Shown piece after piece: positions 20,996 to 29,973 of a stretch of DNA of 64,000 nt. The notes below the pieces were generated by a model. That model was not told where the DNA came from and made no database searches. It was given only the letters and a program-made list of their open reading frames with translations. The position numbers and the translations under genes were made by a program. The stretch's first letter is position 1. Each line of letters begins with the position of its first letter. The DNA comes from Cohnella rhizosphaerae (GTDB lineage: Bacteria > Bacillota > Bacilli > Paenibacillales > Paenibacillaceae), in the NCBI RefSeq assembly GCF_029525575.1, contig NZ_JAPDIA010000003.1, forward strand, positions 1,666,214 to 1,730,213. The letters run 5' to 3'.

Positions 20996-21750
20996 CGACG
21001 ATCGCGACGCATTTTGCCAAAGAATTGGAGCAGCTTCACAAGGACGGCTATGTATTATTCAAAAACGTGCTGGACCGGGGGCAGACGACTGCGCTCAAGG
21101 AAGGGATACGGCTGGCGTTCGAAGGCAAGGACGACAACGTCATGATGCAAGGGCCGATGTTCGAGCGGGGCGAGGTTTTCGAGGCGCTCGTCGACCATCC
21201 CGTCATCAGCGCCTTTATCGAGGAGGTGCTCGGGCCGGACTGCCAGCTGAGCAGCATGAACGGCATGCGAACGACCAGGAACAATGGGGTCAGCAAATGG
21301 CATGTCGACGAGGCGCTGTTTTTCCCGCTTCCGCAGGGCGCCGAGCTGGACGCCAGCATCCCGATGCCGGTATTCCTGATGAACGCGCTGTATTACCTGG
21401 ACGACGTCACGGAGGATCAGGGTCCGACACAGGTCGTGCCGGGCTCCCACCGCGCAGGCCAGGCCATCCGCTTCGCCGAGGAGATCGGCGCGTACAAGGG
21501 GCAAGGACCCGTGTCGATCTTGGCCGAAGCGGGCGACTGCCTCGTCTTCAACAGCCAAATCTGGCACCGGGGCGCGCGCAATCAGAGCGACGATCCGCGC
21601 TACGTACAGCAGGTCATCTACCGCAAAAAGTTTATCGTGCCGCACATGACATACGATATCAACGGCGCCTACCGGGTGCCGGAAGAGATCGCCCAGCGCA
21701 GCAATCCGCGCAGGCGGCGGCTGATGGGGTACAGCGAGCAGGTGTTTTAA
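20992..21750 (+). CDS. Phytanoyl-CoA dioxygenase (PhyH) family Fe(II)/2-oxoglutarate oxygenase
   Basis: An intact 252-residue protein. It carries the iron-binding HxD in SKWHVDEALFFPL and the distal His in NSQIWHRGARNQ followed by an Arg suited to 2-oxoglutarate; VVPGSHRAGQ is typical of PhyH. The ATG at 20992 overlaps the corrected stop of the adenylating enzyme, so these genes are co-translated. In natural-product clusters such oxygenases hydroxylate amino acids or carrier-bound acyl groups; that would fit here. Last gene of the operon; a terminator follows at 21921-21957. Confidence 0.85.
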   Translation: MTTIATHFAKELEQLHKDGYVLFKNVLDRGQTTALKEGIRLAFEGKDDNVMMQGPMFERGEVFEALVDHPVISAFIEEVLGPDCQLSSMNGMRTTRNNGVSKWHVDEALFFPLPQGAELDASIPMPVFLMNALYYLDDVTEDQGPTQVVPGSHRAGQAIRFAEEIGAYKGQGPVSILAEAGDCLVFNSQIWHRGARNQSDDPRYVQQVIYRKKFIVPHMTYDINGAYRVPEEIAQRSNPRRRRLMGYSEQVF

Positions 21751-21770
21751 GAAGGGAAAGCGGGGCAAGC

Positions 21771-21824
21771 GTGTAAAGCGTGTAAATCGTGTAAATCGTG
21801 TAAATCGTGTAAATCGTGTAAAGC
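21771..21824 (+). repeat. Tandem 9-bp repeat (GTGTAAATC/GTGTAAAGC), six units
   Basis: Six consecutive 9-mers just after the dioxygenase stop. Unit length of three codons keeps frames open in this stretch, but no start or ribosome binding site supports translation. Confidence 0.9.
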
Positions 21825-21920
21825 GCGGAAAGCTTGATAAGGGTGAAAAGCATAGAAGACAGGCCGGCCGATCGCGATATCCGCATCCGTCGGCTTCATA
21901 GGACGCCGGTATCGGCAACA

Positions 21921-21957
21921 AGCGGCAGGCATAAAGCGGAAAGCCTGCCGCTTTTTT
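21921..21957 (+). terminator. Terminator of the esterase-dioxygenase operon
   Basis: AGCGGCAGGC / GCCTGCCGCT stem with a 12-nt loop and T6 tail. Confidence 0.85.
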
Positions 21958-22012
21958 GCATATATCAGAAAAATTCGGTGTAGACAGCTTCACCCTGAGT
22001 TTACCGAAGTAT

Positions 22013-22690
22013 TCTCGGTTAGAAACAAACTGGCCTCTTGCGCCATCGCGGAGTCGCCGAAGTCTCGGTTAGGAACAAACTGGCCTCTTGCACAATCGCG
22101 CGGACGCCGAAGTCTCGGTTAGGAACAAACTGGCCTTCTTGCGCCATCGCGGAGTCGCCGAAGTCTCGGTTAGAAACAAACTAGCCCTCTTGCGCCATCG
22201 CGCGGACGCCGAAGTCTCGGTTAGAAACAAACTGGCCTTCTTGCGCCATCGCGGAGTCGCCGAAGTCTCGGTTAGGAACAAACTGGCCTCTTGCGCAATC
22301 GCGCGGACGCCGAAGTCTCGGTTAGGAACAAACTAGCCCTCTTGCGCCATCGCGGAGTCGCCGAAGTTTCGGTTAGAAACAAACTAGCCCTCTTGCGCCA
22401 TCGCGCGGACGCCGAAGTCTCGGTTAGAAACAAACTGGCCTTCTTGCGCCATCGCGGAGTCGCCGAAGTCTCGGTTAGGAACAACTGGCCTTCTTGCGCC
22501 ATCGCGGAGTCGCCGAAGTCTCGGTTAGGAACAAACTAGCCCTCTTGCACCATCGCGCGGACGCCGAAGTCTCGGTTAGAAACAAACTAGCCCTCTTGCG
22601 CCATCGCGGAGTCGCCGAAGTCTCGGTTAGAAACAAACTGGCCTCTTGCGCCATCGCGCGGACGCCGAAGTTCTCGGTTAGGAACAAGCT
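22013..22690. repeat. Tandem array, about 13 units of 50-51 bp
   Basis: Each unit begins CTCGGTTAG(A/G)AACAAACT and ends CGCCATCGCGGAGTCGCCGAAGT or the variant with GCGCGGACGCCGAAGT. The two variants mostly alternate. Length changes of one base fall in the C/T stretch CCTCTTG / CCTTCTTG. It fills the gap between two convergent genes. It is not CRISPR, because there are no unique spacers. The reading frames across it reflect only the near-multiple-of-three period. Confidence 0.95.
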
Positions 22691-22715
22691 AGTTTTCTTG
22701 TGGAACTTGGTCTCC

Positions 22716-24471
22716 CTAGCCATCGGTTTGCCGCCAGACCGCATAGCCGTAAGCGGGCAATGCGGCCGTCAGTTTGCCGCTATCGATTGGGACCGGCGCA
22801 TCTGTATAGGCATCCTCCCATGCGGCGCCGCCTGCGTCGACGGACACTTCGGCCGTCAGCACGCCCGCGTTCATGGCGACGACCATTCGTGCGCCATCGT
22901 CGCTTCGTCGCTCGTAGACGAGCAAGCTGCCGCCCCGCTTCGCCTCCAGGAAGGCGATATGCGAGGAGCGCAGCGCGTCGTGCGCTTTTCGCAACGCGAT
23001 CGTATCGCGATAGAAGCGGAAGAGCCCTGCGTTCTGCCCGGCTTCGTCCCAGATCATGCAGCGGCGGCAGTCGGGATCCCCGCCCCCCGACATGCCGATC
23101 TCGTCTCCGTAGTAGATGCAGGGGACGCCCGGGTACGTGAGCTGAAACAGGACGGCGAGCCGCATGCGCTTTTCGTTGCCGCCGCACTGCGTGAGCAGGC
23201 GGGCGGTGTCGTGGCTGTCCAGCAGGTTGAATGCGGACATCGTCACGGGCTCGGGATAGGCCGCGAGCTGGGCGCCGATCGCGTCCGCGAAGCCAGCGGC
23301 ATCCGTGCGGTCCCGCGCGAAAAAGTCGAGGACGGCGTCGGTGACCGGATAGTTCATGACCGCGTCGAACTGGTCGCCTTGCAGCCACAGGATCGCGTCG
23401 TGCCAAATTTCGCCCAGGATATAGGTGTCGGGATTGGCGGTCTTTACCGTGTTGCGGAACGCTCTCCAGAAGGCGTGATCCACCTCGTCCGCGACGTCGA
23501 GCCGCCATCCGTCGATGCCGATCTCTTCGACCCAGTACCGGGCGACCTCCAGCAGATAAGCTTGAACCTCGGGATTTTCCGTATTGAGCTTCGGCATGAT
23601 CGGCTCGAACGCAAATGTCTCGTAGGTAGGAATGCCGTCCCGGACCGTCAGCGGGAACTCGCGGACATGGAACCAGTCTGCATAAGGAGACGCGGCTCCG
23701 CGCTCCAGCACGTCAACGAAGGGAGGAAACGTCCGGCCGGCATGGTTGAACACGGCATCCAGCAGCACGCGTATGCCCCGCTCGTGGCAGGCCTTCACCA
23801 GCGTTTTCAAATCGTCGTTCGTGCCGAAATGCGGATCGATCTTCAGATAATCCCGCGTATCGTACTTGTGATTGGTCGTCGCTTCGAACAGCGGCGTGAA
23901 ATAAATCGCGTTGACGCCAAGCGCCGTCAGATGGTCCAGCCGGTCCGACACGCCCTTCAGATCGCCGCCGAAGAAGTTGGAGGGCGTCGGACCCTCGCCC
24001 CACGGGCGGACGCCGGGGGGGATCGTTGGACGGGTCGCCGTTCGCGAACCGTTCGGGGAAGATTTGATAGAAAACGGCATCCTTGACCCATGCCGGAGGC
24101 GCGAACACGTCTGCGGGATGGATGTACGGAAAGTCGAAAAAGAGGGTCGGCTCCGCCGGCAAGCGCGTCTCGAATCCGCGCTCCGTCACATACAGTTCTT
24201 CGTCCGTGCCGATCAGGCGAAACGCGTACTTCAGACGCCCGTAAGGAGGCGCGATCGCAGCCGTCCAGTAGTCGTATAACGAATCGCTCGCGTACAGACG
24301 CATAGGTACCGATACGACGGTCGACTCCCAGGCGTATTTGTCCCCGGCGACGACATTCGCCTGCTGCAGGTTGCCGCGGGCGGCGCGCAGACGTAAATGC
24401 AGCGTACGCCGGTCCGCCGCATAGGCGTAATTCAGTCCGGGACGATGATAGACCGCTTCTCTTAAGATCAT
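22716..24471 (-). CDS. Cyclomaltodextrinase/neopullulanase-type GH13 enzyme, one apparent frameshift
   Basis: Cytoplasmic enzyme of about 584 residues, expected to open cyclodextrins and cut maltodextrins or pullulan. An N-terminal CBM34-like domain ([18 protein letters not shown]) precedes the barrel: [54 protein letters not shown] (nucleophile), LGEIWHDA (acid) and LLDSHDTAR, the usual set for this subfamily. No signal peptide. The frame shifts at a G7 run (24015-24021); G6 gives [13 protein letters not shown]. The start ATG at 24471 follows AAAGGAG. Together with CGTase and the mal importer this completes an extracellular-to-cytoplasmic cyclodextrin route. Divergent from the large amylase gene. 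Confidence 0.9.
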
Positions 24472-24687
24472 CTCGATTCGCTCCTTTGCAAGAAAGACAA
24501 AAAAGGCACAGCCTAACGTGCGCGCCGAGGTTGTACCTGCCGGTAACATTGCCTTTAAGTTGGATGAAGCGGATACGCGCTATCGAACAATCCAAGTATA
24601 GCCGATCGTCGTCGGGCGCGCCATATAGCGCGTAAGCAGCTTCGCACGTCATAGCCGTTTTTACTGGGTCAACGCGCATTTCGAGGA

Positions 24688-24735
24688 TTGACAACTTTTG
24701 GCCGACGCTTTATGTTGTTACTAGGGAAACCGGTT
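24688..24735 (+). promoter_or_regulatory. Amylase promoter with AACCGGTT operator
   Basis: TTGACA (24688-24693), 17 bp, TATGTT (24711-24716), then GGGAAACCGGTTCCC (24724-24738) containing the palindrome AACCGGTT at 24728-24735. The same core occurs in the promoter of the lacI at 28676-29740. Confidence 0.65.
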
Positions 24736-24828
24736 CCCCCTAATCGCGAGCGATCGCGATAGATTAAGAGGCTGCCGGATGACGGGCCGAAAAGAAAGGA
24801 GCGCAGGAGAATCGCGAGGCAAGTTATT

Positions 24829-24842
24829 GTAAGCGCTTAATC
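24829..24842. promoter_or_regulatory. Candidate cre site (CcpA)
   Basis: TGTAAGCGCTTAAT matches most of the catabolite-responsive consensus and lies between the amylase promoter and its ribosome binding site, a position suited to glucose repression. Confidence 0.5.
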
Positions 24843-24865
24843 CATTGAGGAGGTTGAACTTTATT

Positions 24866-27800
24866 ATGATTCGTAAGACAAGCATCCTTCGGCAGCTCAC
24901 GGTTCGCTGGCTGGCGGCCGTCCTGCTGCTCGCGATGGTCGCGCCTGCGCTGACGGCCGCGCCGAAGCCGGCGCAGGCGGCCAGCATCGGCACGATCGGC
25001 GAGGGCGACACCATCTATCAGATCATGGTCGACCGCTTCTACGACGGCGACCCGACGAACAATGCGACGGGCTCGGCGATTCGCTACGGCGAGACGGTCG
25101 AGGACGATTTCCGCTACATGAAGGGCGGCGACTGGCAGGGCGTCATCGACAAGATGCCGTACATCGCCAACATGGGCTACACGGCCATCTGGATTTCGCC
25201 GGTCGCCGAGCCGCAGATGACGAACCGCGACAATGGCGGCACGGGCAAGAACACCGCCTACCACGGCTACAACGTCAAGGACCCGAACGCGGCCAATCCT
25301 TATTTCGGCACCAAGGAAAAGCTCAAGGAGCTCGTCGACACGGCGCATTCTTACGGGATCAAGGTCGTCATCGACGTCGTCCCGAACCATGTCGGCGACT
25401 ACATGCTGGGTACGCAGGCGTTCTACGATATTCCGAGCCTGCAGCCGGCGGCGCCATTTAACAATCCTGCCTGGTACCATCACAACGGCGACATCAACTG
25501 GTCGCTTGTGGACGGCAACTATACGCAGTGGGCGCAGGATTATATCGAAAATCACGACCTGGCCGGACTCGATGACATCGACTTCGACGTACCGGCAGCC
25601 AAGTCGGCCATTTTCAACTCGATCAAGGGCTGGTTCGACTACACGGGAGCGGACGGCGCCCGCGTCGACGCGGCCAAGCTGATCAAGCCGACCGACATCG
25701 GCGAGTTGGAGGATCTGCTGGGCGTGAACACGTTCGGCGAAAACTTCGACGGCAACGCGGAATTCGTGTCCCGCTGGGTCGGATCGAACAAAGAATGGGG
25801 CATGCTCGACTTCCCGCTCTTTTTCTCCGTCCTGAACAGCTTCGCCTACGGGCAGTCTTTCGACGCGAACATCAAGAGCACGCTGGCGCAGGATTCGCTT
25901 TACAACGGGAGCGCGAACCACATGGTCACGTTCCTCGACAATCACGACCGCAACCGGTTCCTGACCGAAGCGGGCGGCAGCGTAGAGAAGCTGCAGAACG
26001 CGCTGACGTTCCTCTTCACCGTTCGCGGCGTCCCCGTCGTCTTCCAGGGCACGGAGCAGAACAAAGGCAACGGCAACGGATCGATTATCTCCGGCGGCAT
26101 CGCGGACACGTGGAACCGCTGGTCGATGGTGAAGCGCGACGCAAGCGGCAACATCATCACCAACTACTTTGACGAAAATGCAAGCACGTTCCAATACGTG
26201 GCCAAGCTGAACCAGATCCGCAAAAATTACGAGGCGCTCCGCAAGGGAACGCAGCGCGAAATGTGGTCCGCGCAAAATCTGTACGCCTTCTCCCGGCGCA
26301 TGGACAGCGGCGCGAACGTCGGCCAGGAAGTCATCTCGGCATTCAGCAACGCGTCCAGCGGTACGCAGAACGTCACGATTCCGCTGCGCGCGGAGAGCAC
26401 GCTGACCGTCGGCACGGTGCTGGTCAATCAATTGAACGCGTCCGACACGGTCACGGTTCAATCCGGCGGCGCGACGGGCAAGCAGATCACCGTCTCGATC
26501 GGCGCGAACGGAGCCAAGGTATACGCCAAGGCGCTGTCCGATACGCAGGCGCCTACCGTACCGACCGGCCTGACCGCGACGGTGCAGGGCACGAACAGCA
26601 TTCAGCTGAGCTGGACGGCCTCGACCGACAACGTCGGCGTGACCGGCTATGAAGTATACCGGGGTGGCACGCTCGTGGGCACGGCGACCGGCACGACTTA
26701 TACGGATTCGGGTCTCGCGGCGAACACCGCATACACGTATACCGTAAAGGCGAAGGATGCGGCGGGCAATCTGTCGGCGGCGAGCGCCTCGGCATCGGCG
26801 ACGACCGGTCAGCCTGACACGTCGGCGCCAAACGTGCCGACGAACGTCGCGGCGACCGCGCAGAGCTCGTCCAGCATCCAGGTCACCTGGACGGCTTCGA
26901 CCGACAATGTCGGCGTGACGGGCTATGAAGTGTACCGGGGCGGCACGTTGGTAGGCACCGCAACCGGCACGTCATACACCGATACGGGCCTTGCGGCTGC
27001 TACCGCATACACCTACACGGTAAAAGCAAAGGACGCGGCGGGCAATCTGTCGGCGTTCAGCGCGGCGGCATCGGCGACGACTTCGGCCGGCAACAATGTG
27101 ACGATCTATTATAAACAGGGCTTCACGACGCCTTACATTCACTATCGTCCGGCGGGCGGCACGTGGACGACGGCGCCGGGCGTGGCGATGCCGGCGTCCG
27201 AGGTGTCCGGCTACAACAAGATCACGATTAACATCGGCACGGCGACGCAGCTCGAAACTTGCTTTAACAACGGCAGCGGGACGTGGGACAGCAACAACTC
27301 GCAAAACTATCTGTTCGGCGTCGGCACGTGGACGTACACGCCGACGGGCAGCATCGCCTCAGGCGCGCCGACGAGCGGGGACAGCCAGGCGCCGACCGTG
27401 CCGGGCGGCGTGAGCGCGACGGCGACGTCCGCGACGACGGTCAACGTTACGTGGACGGCGTCGACGGACAATGTCGGCGTGACGGCGTACGACGTCTACC
27501 GCGGCGGCACGAAGATCGGCAGCGCGGCGGGCAATGCGACGTCGTACACGGACAGCACGGCTGCAGCGGGCACGGCCTACAGCTACACGGTCAAGGCGCT
27601 GGATGCGGCGGGCAACGCCTCGGCGGCCAGCGCGGCGGCGACGGTGACGACGCCTGCGGGCAGCGGCAGCGTGACGATCTACTACAAGAACACGGCATAT
27701 ACGAACGCCTACATCCATTACAAGCTGGACAATTCGACGACCTGGACGACATCGCCCGGCGTGCAAATGACGGCATCGACGACGTATCCGGGCTACAAGT

Positions 27801-28264
27801 CGATCACGATTCCGCTGAACGGCGCGGCCGGTCTGACGGCGGCGTTCAACAACGGCAGCGGCACGTGGGACAATAACGGCGGCAGCAACTATCACTTCGA
27901 CAGCGGCGTATGGACGCTGGTCGGCGGAACGAAGACGTCGGGCGAGCCGCAGGCGGACAGCGTGACGTTCCGCGTGACGGTGCCGTCGAACACGCCGGCG
28001 AGCGGACCGGTGTACCTGTCGGGCAGCTTCAACAGCTGGAACGCGGCCGACCCGGCTTATCAGCTGACGAAGGGGACGGACGGCGTGTACAGCATCACGC
28101 TGAGCCTGACGCCGGGGACGGCGTACACGTACAAGCTGACGCGCGGCACGTGGGCGTCGGTGGAAGCGACGTCGAGCGGGGCGGATATCGCCAACCGTAC
28201 GCTGACGCCGAGCGGCGGCGCGCAGACGGTGAACGTGACCGTGGCACGGTGGAAGGACCTATAA
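24866..28264 (+). CDS. Secreted multidomain GH13 alpha-amylase with FN3 and starch-binding modules
   Basis: An intact 1132-residue extracellular starch hydrolase. Signal peptide to about residue 38 (AAPKPAQAAS), GH13 catalytic domain with IYQIMVDRFYDG, IDVVPNHVGD, DGARVDAAKL (nucleophile), NTFGENFDG (acid) and FLDNHDRNRF; then, from about residue 560, two FN3 domains (ASTDNVGVTGYEVYRGG repeats), a CBM25/26-like module (NVTIYYKQGFTTPYIHYR), a third FN3, a second CBM25/26-like module (VTIYYKNTAYTNAYIHYK) and a C-terminal CBM20-type module (VYLSGSFNSWNA). The ATG at 24866 is 12 nt after AGGAGG; a TTG at 24854 is too close. FN3 repeats are nearly identical at the DNA level, which is typical. Regulated by the AACCGGTT operator and a cre site. 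Confidence 0.93.
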   Translation: MIRKTSILRQLTVRWLAAVLLLAMVAPALTAAPKPAQAASIGTIGEGDTIYQIMVDRFYDGDPTNNATGSAIRYGETVEDDFRYMKGGDWQGVIDKMPYIANMGYTAIWISPVAEPQMTNRDNGGTGKNTAYHGYNVKDPNAANPYFGTKEKLKELVDTAHSYGIKVVIDVVPNHVGDYMLGTQAFYDIPSLQPAAPFNNPAWYHHNGDINWSLVDGNYTQWAQDYIENHDLAGLDDIDFDVPAAKSAIFNSIKGWFDYTGADGARVDAAKLIKPTDIGELEDLLGVNTFGENFDGNAEFVSRWVGSNKEWGMLDFPLFFSVLNSFAYGQSFDANIKSTLAQDSLYNGSANHMVTFLDNHDRNRFLTEAGGSVEKLQNALTFLFTVRGVPVVFQGTEQNKGNGNGSIISGGIADTWNRWSMVKRDASGNIITNYFDENASTFQYVAKLNQIRKNYEALRKGTQREMWSAQNLYAFSRRMDSGANVGQEVISAFSNASSGTQNVTIPLRAESTLTVGTVLVNQLNASDTVTVQSGGATGKQITVSIGANGAKVYAKALSDTQAPTVPTGLTATVQGTNSIQLSWTASTDNVGVTGYEVYRGGTLVGTATGTTYTDSGLAANTAYTYTVKAKDAAGNLSAASASASATTGQPDTSAPNVPTNVAATAQSSSSIQVTWTASTDNVGVTGYEVYRGGTLVGTATGTSYTDTGLAAATAYTYTVKAKDAAGNLSAFSAAASATTSAGNNVTIYYKQGFTTPYIHYRPAGGTWTTAPGVAMPASEVSGYNKITINIGTATQLETCFNNGSGTWDSNNSQNYLFGVGTWTYTPTGSIASGAPTSGDSQAPTVPGGVSATATSATTVNVTWTASTDNVGVTAYDVYRGGTKIGSAAGNATSYTDSTAAAGTAYSYTVKALDAAGNASAASAAATVTTPAGSGSVTIYYKNTAYTNAYIHYKLDNSTTWTTSPGVQMTASTTYPGYKSITIPLNGAAGLTAAFNNGSGTWDNNGGSNYHFDSGVWTLVGGTKTSGEPQADSVTFRVTVPSNTPASGPVYLSGSFNSWNAADPAYQLTKGTDGVYSITLSLTPGTAYTYKLTRGTWASVEATSSGADIANRTLTPSGGAQTVNVTVARWKDL

Positions 28265-28280
28265 GAAAGTACCGTAAAAA

Positions 28281-28317
28281 AGCCTGTCCGTTCCCGAATG
28301 GGAGCGGGCAGGCTTTT
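28281..28317 (+). terminator. Terminator of the amylase gene
   Basis: AGCCTGTCCGTTCCC, GAAT loop, GGGAGCGGGCAGGCT followed by TTTT. Confidence 0.8.
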
Positions 28318-28450
28318 ATGCTGCATGCGGATGGCGGCGATAATTGCTGAAAGGCAACTAATTCGGACGAAAATGAAAGTCGAACCGTAATTAGCGGTTA
28401 AAAAGCATTTAATTATGGCCTGGGGGGGCTTTATGGGGCTCAAGCGAATG

Positions 28451-28678
28451 AAATAACTGCCTTTTAGCCACTATCGGGCCGTGCGCAGGACTTGCGATGA
28501 AAATAACTGCCTTTTAACCATTATCCCAGATGGCGCAGCCGCAGAGAGAGCCGCTGCCTCGGTGATCCGCTACCTCAGAGAGCCGCTGCCTCGGTGATCC
28601 GCTACCTCAGAGAGCCGCAGCCGCAGAGAGCCGCAGCCGCAGAGAGCCGCTACCTCAGAGAGCCGCTGCCGCGGCTCA
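28451..28678. repeat. Intergenic repeats: 50-bp pair and a CAGAGAGCCGC-rich tandem block
   Basis: AAATAACTGCCTTTTA(G/A)CCA recurs at 28451 and 28501, 50 bp apart. From about 28540 to 28678, AGAGAGCCGC units alternate with GCTGCCTCGGTGATCC and CAGCCG blocks of 16 and 32 bp. The region lies between convergent genes (amylase and lacI) and overlaps the lacI 3' end slightly. No gene seen. Confidence 0.8.
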
Positions 28679-29740
28679 AACCGCCTGCCCGCCGGCCGCG
28701 GTCTCCGCCGAGCGTGTGGACTCCCGCACGATCAGTTGCGGCTCGAGCATGCGCTTTTGCAGCGGCATATCGGGATCCCGCAGCTGTTCGAGGAGCAGCT
28801 CGCCGGCCGAGACGCCGAGCTGGAACGTGTCGATCTTGAGGCAAGTGAGCGGCGGCGTCGTATACGGCGACATCGGATAATCGTCGAAGGCCGCGATGCC
28901 GAGTCCGCCCGGCACGTCGACGCCGCGCTCGCGAGCCGCCTTAAGCAGGCCGAACGCGGCGTAGTTGCTCATGCAGACGACGGCGTCCGGGCGCTCGCCG
29001 ACCGGCAGGTCCAGCATCCGAAGCCCCAGCGCGTAGCCCGTGTCCGTGTCCGCAAGGCCGCGCAATGCGGCTTCGTCCGGCGCGGGCAAGCCGGCCTCGG
29101 CGAGCATGCGGGCGAAGCCGCCGAAGCGCCGCACGAACAGCTTCTCGTCCCGTTCGCCGGCGAAAAAGGCAAGGCGCCGGTAGCCGCGCTCCAGCAAATG
29201 CGCTGCGAGCATGTGGCCTCCGGCTTCGTTGTCGAAGTCCACCCAACTAACCGGCGACTGCACCTCGCCGATCGAGATGAACGGGAAGCGGTGCGCCAGC
29301 AGCTCTTCGCAGAGCTGCTCGGTCAGCACCGAATTGTTGGCGATGAGGCCGTCCACCCGGCGGTTCAGAACGAGACGCTTCATGAAGTGCTGCTCGGGCC
29401 GGTCCGGCTGTTGAATGTTCGAGATCGTCAGCTCGTACTTGCGCTCGACGAGCGCGCTCTCGATGCCGCCTATTATATTGAAGAAAAAATGATCCAGGAA
29501 CTCATGCTCCCTGGATAAGTCGATCAACAAGCCGATATTCCGGCTCGTCTGCTTGGCCAGCTGCGTAGCAAGACTGCTGGGCGTATAATTCATCTCTCGG
29601 ATGATGCCCCAGATCCGGCTTTTCGTTTGGTCCGATACTTTCGGCGAATCGTTAATGACCTTGGATACGGTCGACTTGGCCACTTGGGCGGCGTCGGCGA
29701 TATCCTGTATAGTCACTTTCCGCGAGGTTCCCTCCGGCAA
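28676..29740 (-). CDS. LacI-family transcriptional repressor, probable amylase regulator
   Basis: An intact 354-residue repressor: helix-turn-helix VTIQDIADAAQVAKSTVSKV, hinge SSLATQLAKQTSRNIG and a sugar-binding effector domain (VDGLIANNS, AFDDYPMSPYTTPPLTCL). The TTG start at 29740 is preceded by GGGAGAGGG; a GTG 8 codons in is a weaker alternative. Its own promoter contains AAACCGGTTT just after a TATAAT, and the amylase promoter contains AACCGGTT, so autorepression and repression of the amylase are likely. It is convergent to the amylase gene. The effector is presumably a maltooligosaccharide, by context. Confidence 0.9.
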   Translation of the reverse strand: MPEGTSRKVTIQDIADAAQVAKSTVSKVINDSPKVSDQTKSRIWGIIREMNYTPSSLATQLAKQTSRNIGLLIDLSREHEFLDHFFFNIIGGIESALVERKYELTISNIQQPDRPEQHFMKRLVLNRRVDGLIANNSVLTEQLCEELLAHRFPFISIGEVQSPVSWVDFDNEAGGHMLAAHLLERGYRRLAFFAGERDEKLFVRRFGGFARMLAEAGLPAPDEAALRGLADTDTGYALGLRMLDLPVGERPDAVVCMSNYAAFGLLKAARERGVDVPGGLGIAAFDDYPMSPYTTPPLTCLKIDTFQLGVSAGELLLEQLRDPDMPLQKRMLEPQLIVRESTRSAETAAGGQAV

Positions 29741-29776
29741 CGAAATCCCTCTCCCTCAACGATCATTGGTGGTGAA

Positions 29777-29797
29777 AAACCGGTTTCACCCATTATA
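29777..29797 (-). promoter_or_regulatory. lacI promoter -10 with AAACCGGTTT operator
   Basis: Minus-strand TATAAT at 29797-29792 directly followed by the perfect palindrome AAACCGGTTT (29777-29786), itself flanked by GTGAA/TTCAC. Classical autorepression layout. Confidence 0.65.
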
Positions 29798-29973
29798 GCA
29801 CAGTGCTTCCCAACGCGACATATGCAAACGGCGCACGCGCTGCGCGTCGACAACATCCGCGCCGCGCCGGTTTGCCCCCGGGACCGCACGACCCAAGACA
29901 AGCGGTGCGCGGTTATGGTTTAATAGTAGAATCAAGTTCGGAACGCACAGACCGACGACATGGAGGATAACGG

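Noticed and set aside
16811..21750. Complete petrobactin operon
   Set aside because: No AsbA/AsbB NIS synthetases or AsbF dehydratase are present, so only the loading and transfer part is comparable.
22013..22690. Possible CRISPR array
   Set aside because: Units are contiguous and nearly identical over their full length, with no unique spacers and no cas genes nearby.
22088..22744. Several open frames of 70-89 codons on both strands inside the 51-bp array, resembling repeat proteins
   Set aside because: They arise because the period is near 17 codons. There are no ribosome binding sites, frames exist on both strands, and the unit changes do not favour synonymous positions.
24824..26461. 545-codon antisense frame over the amylase gene
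   Set aside because: Same GC-bias artefact opposite an unmistakable GH13 gene.
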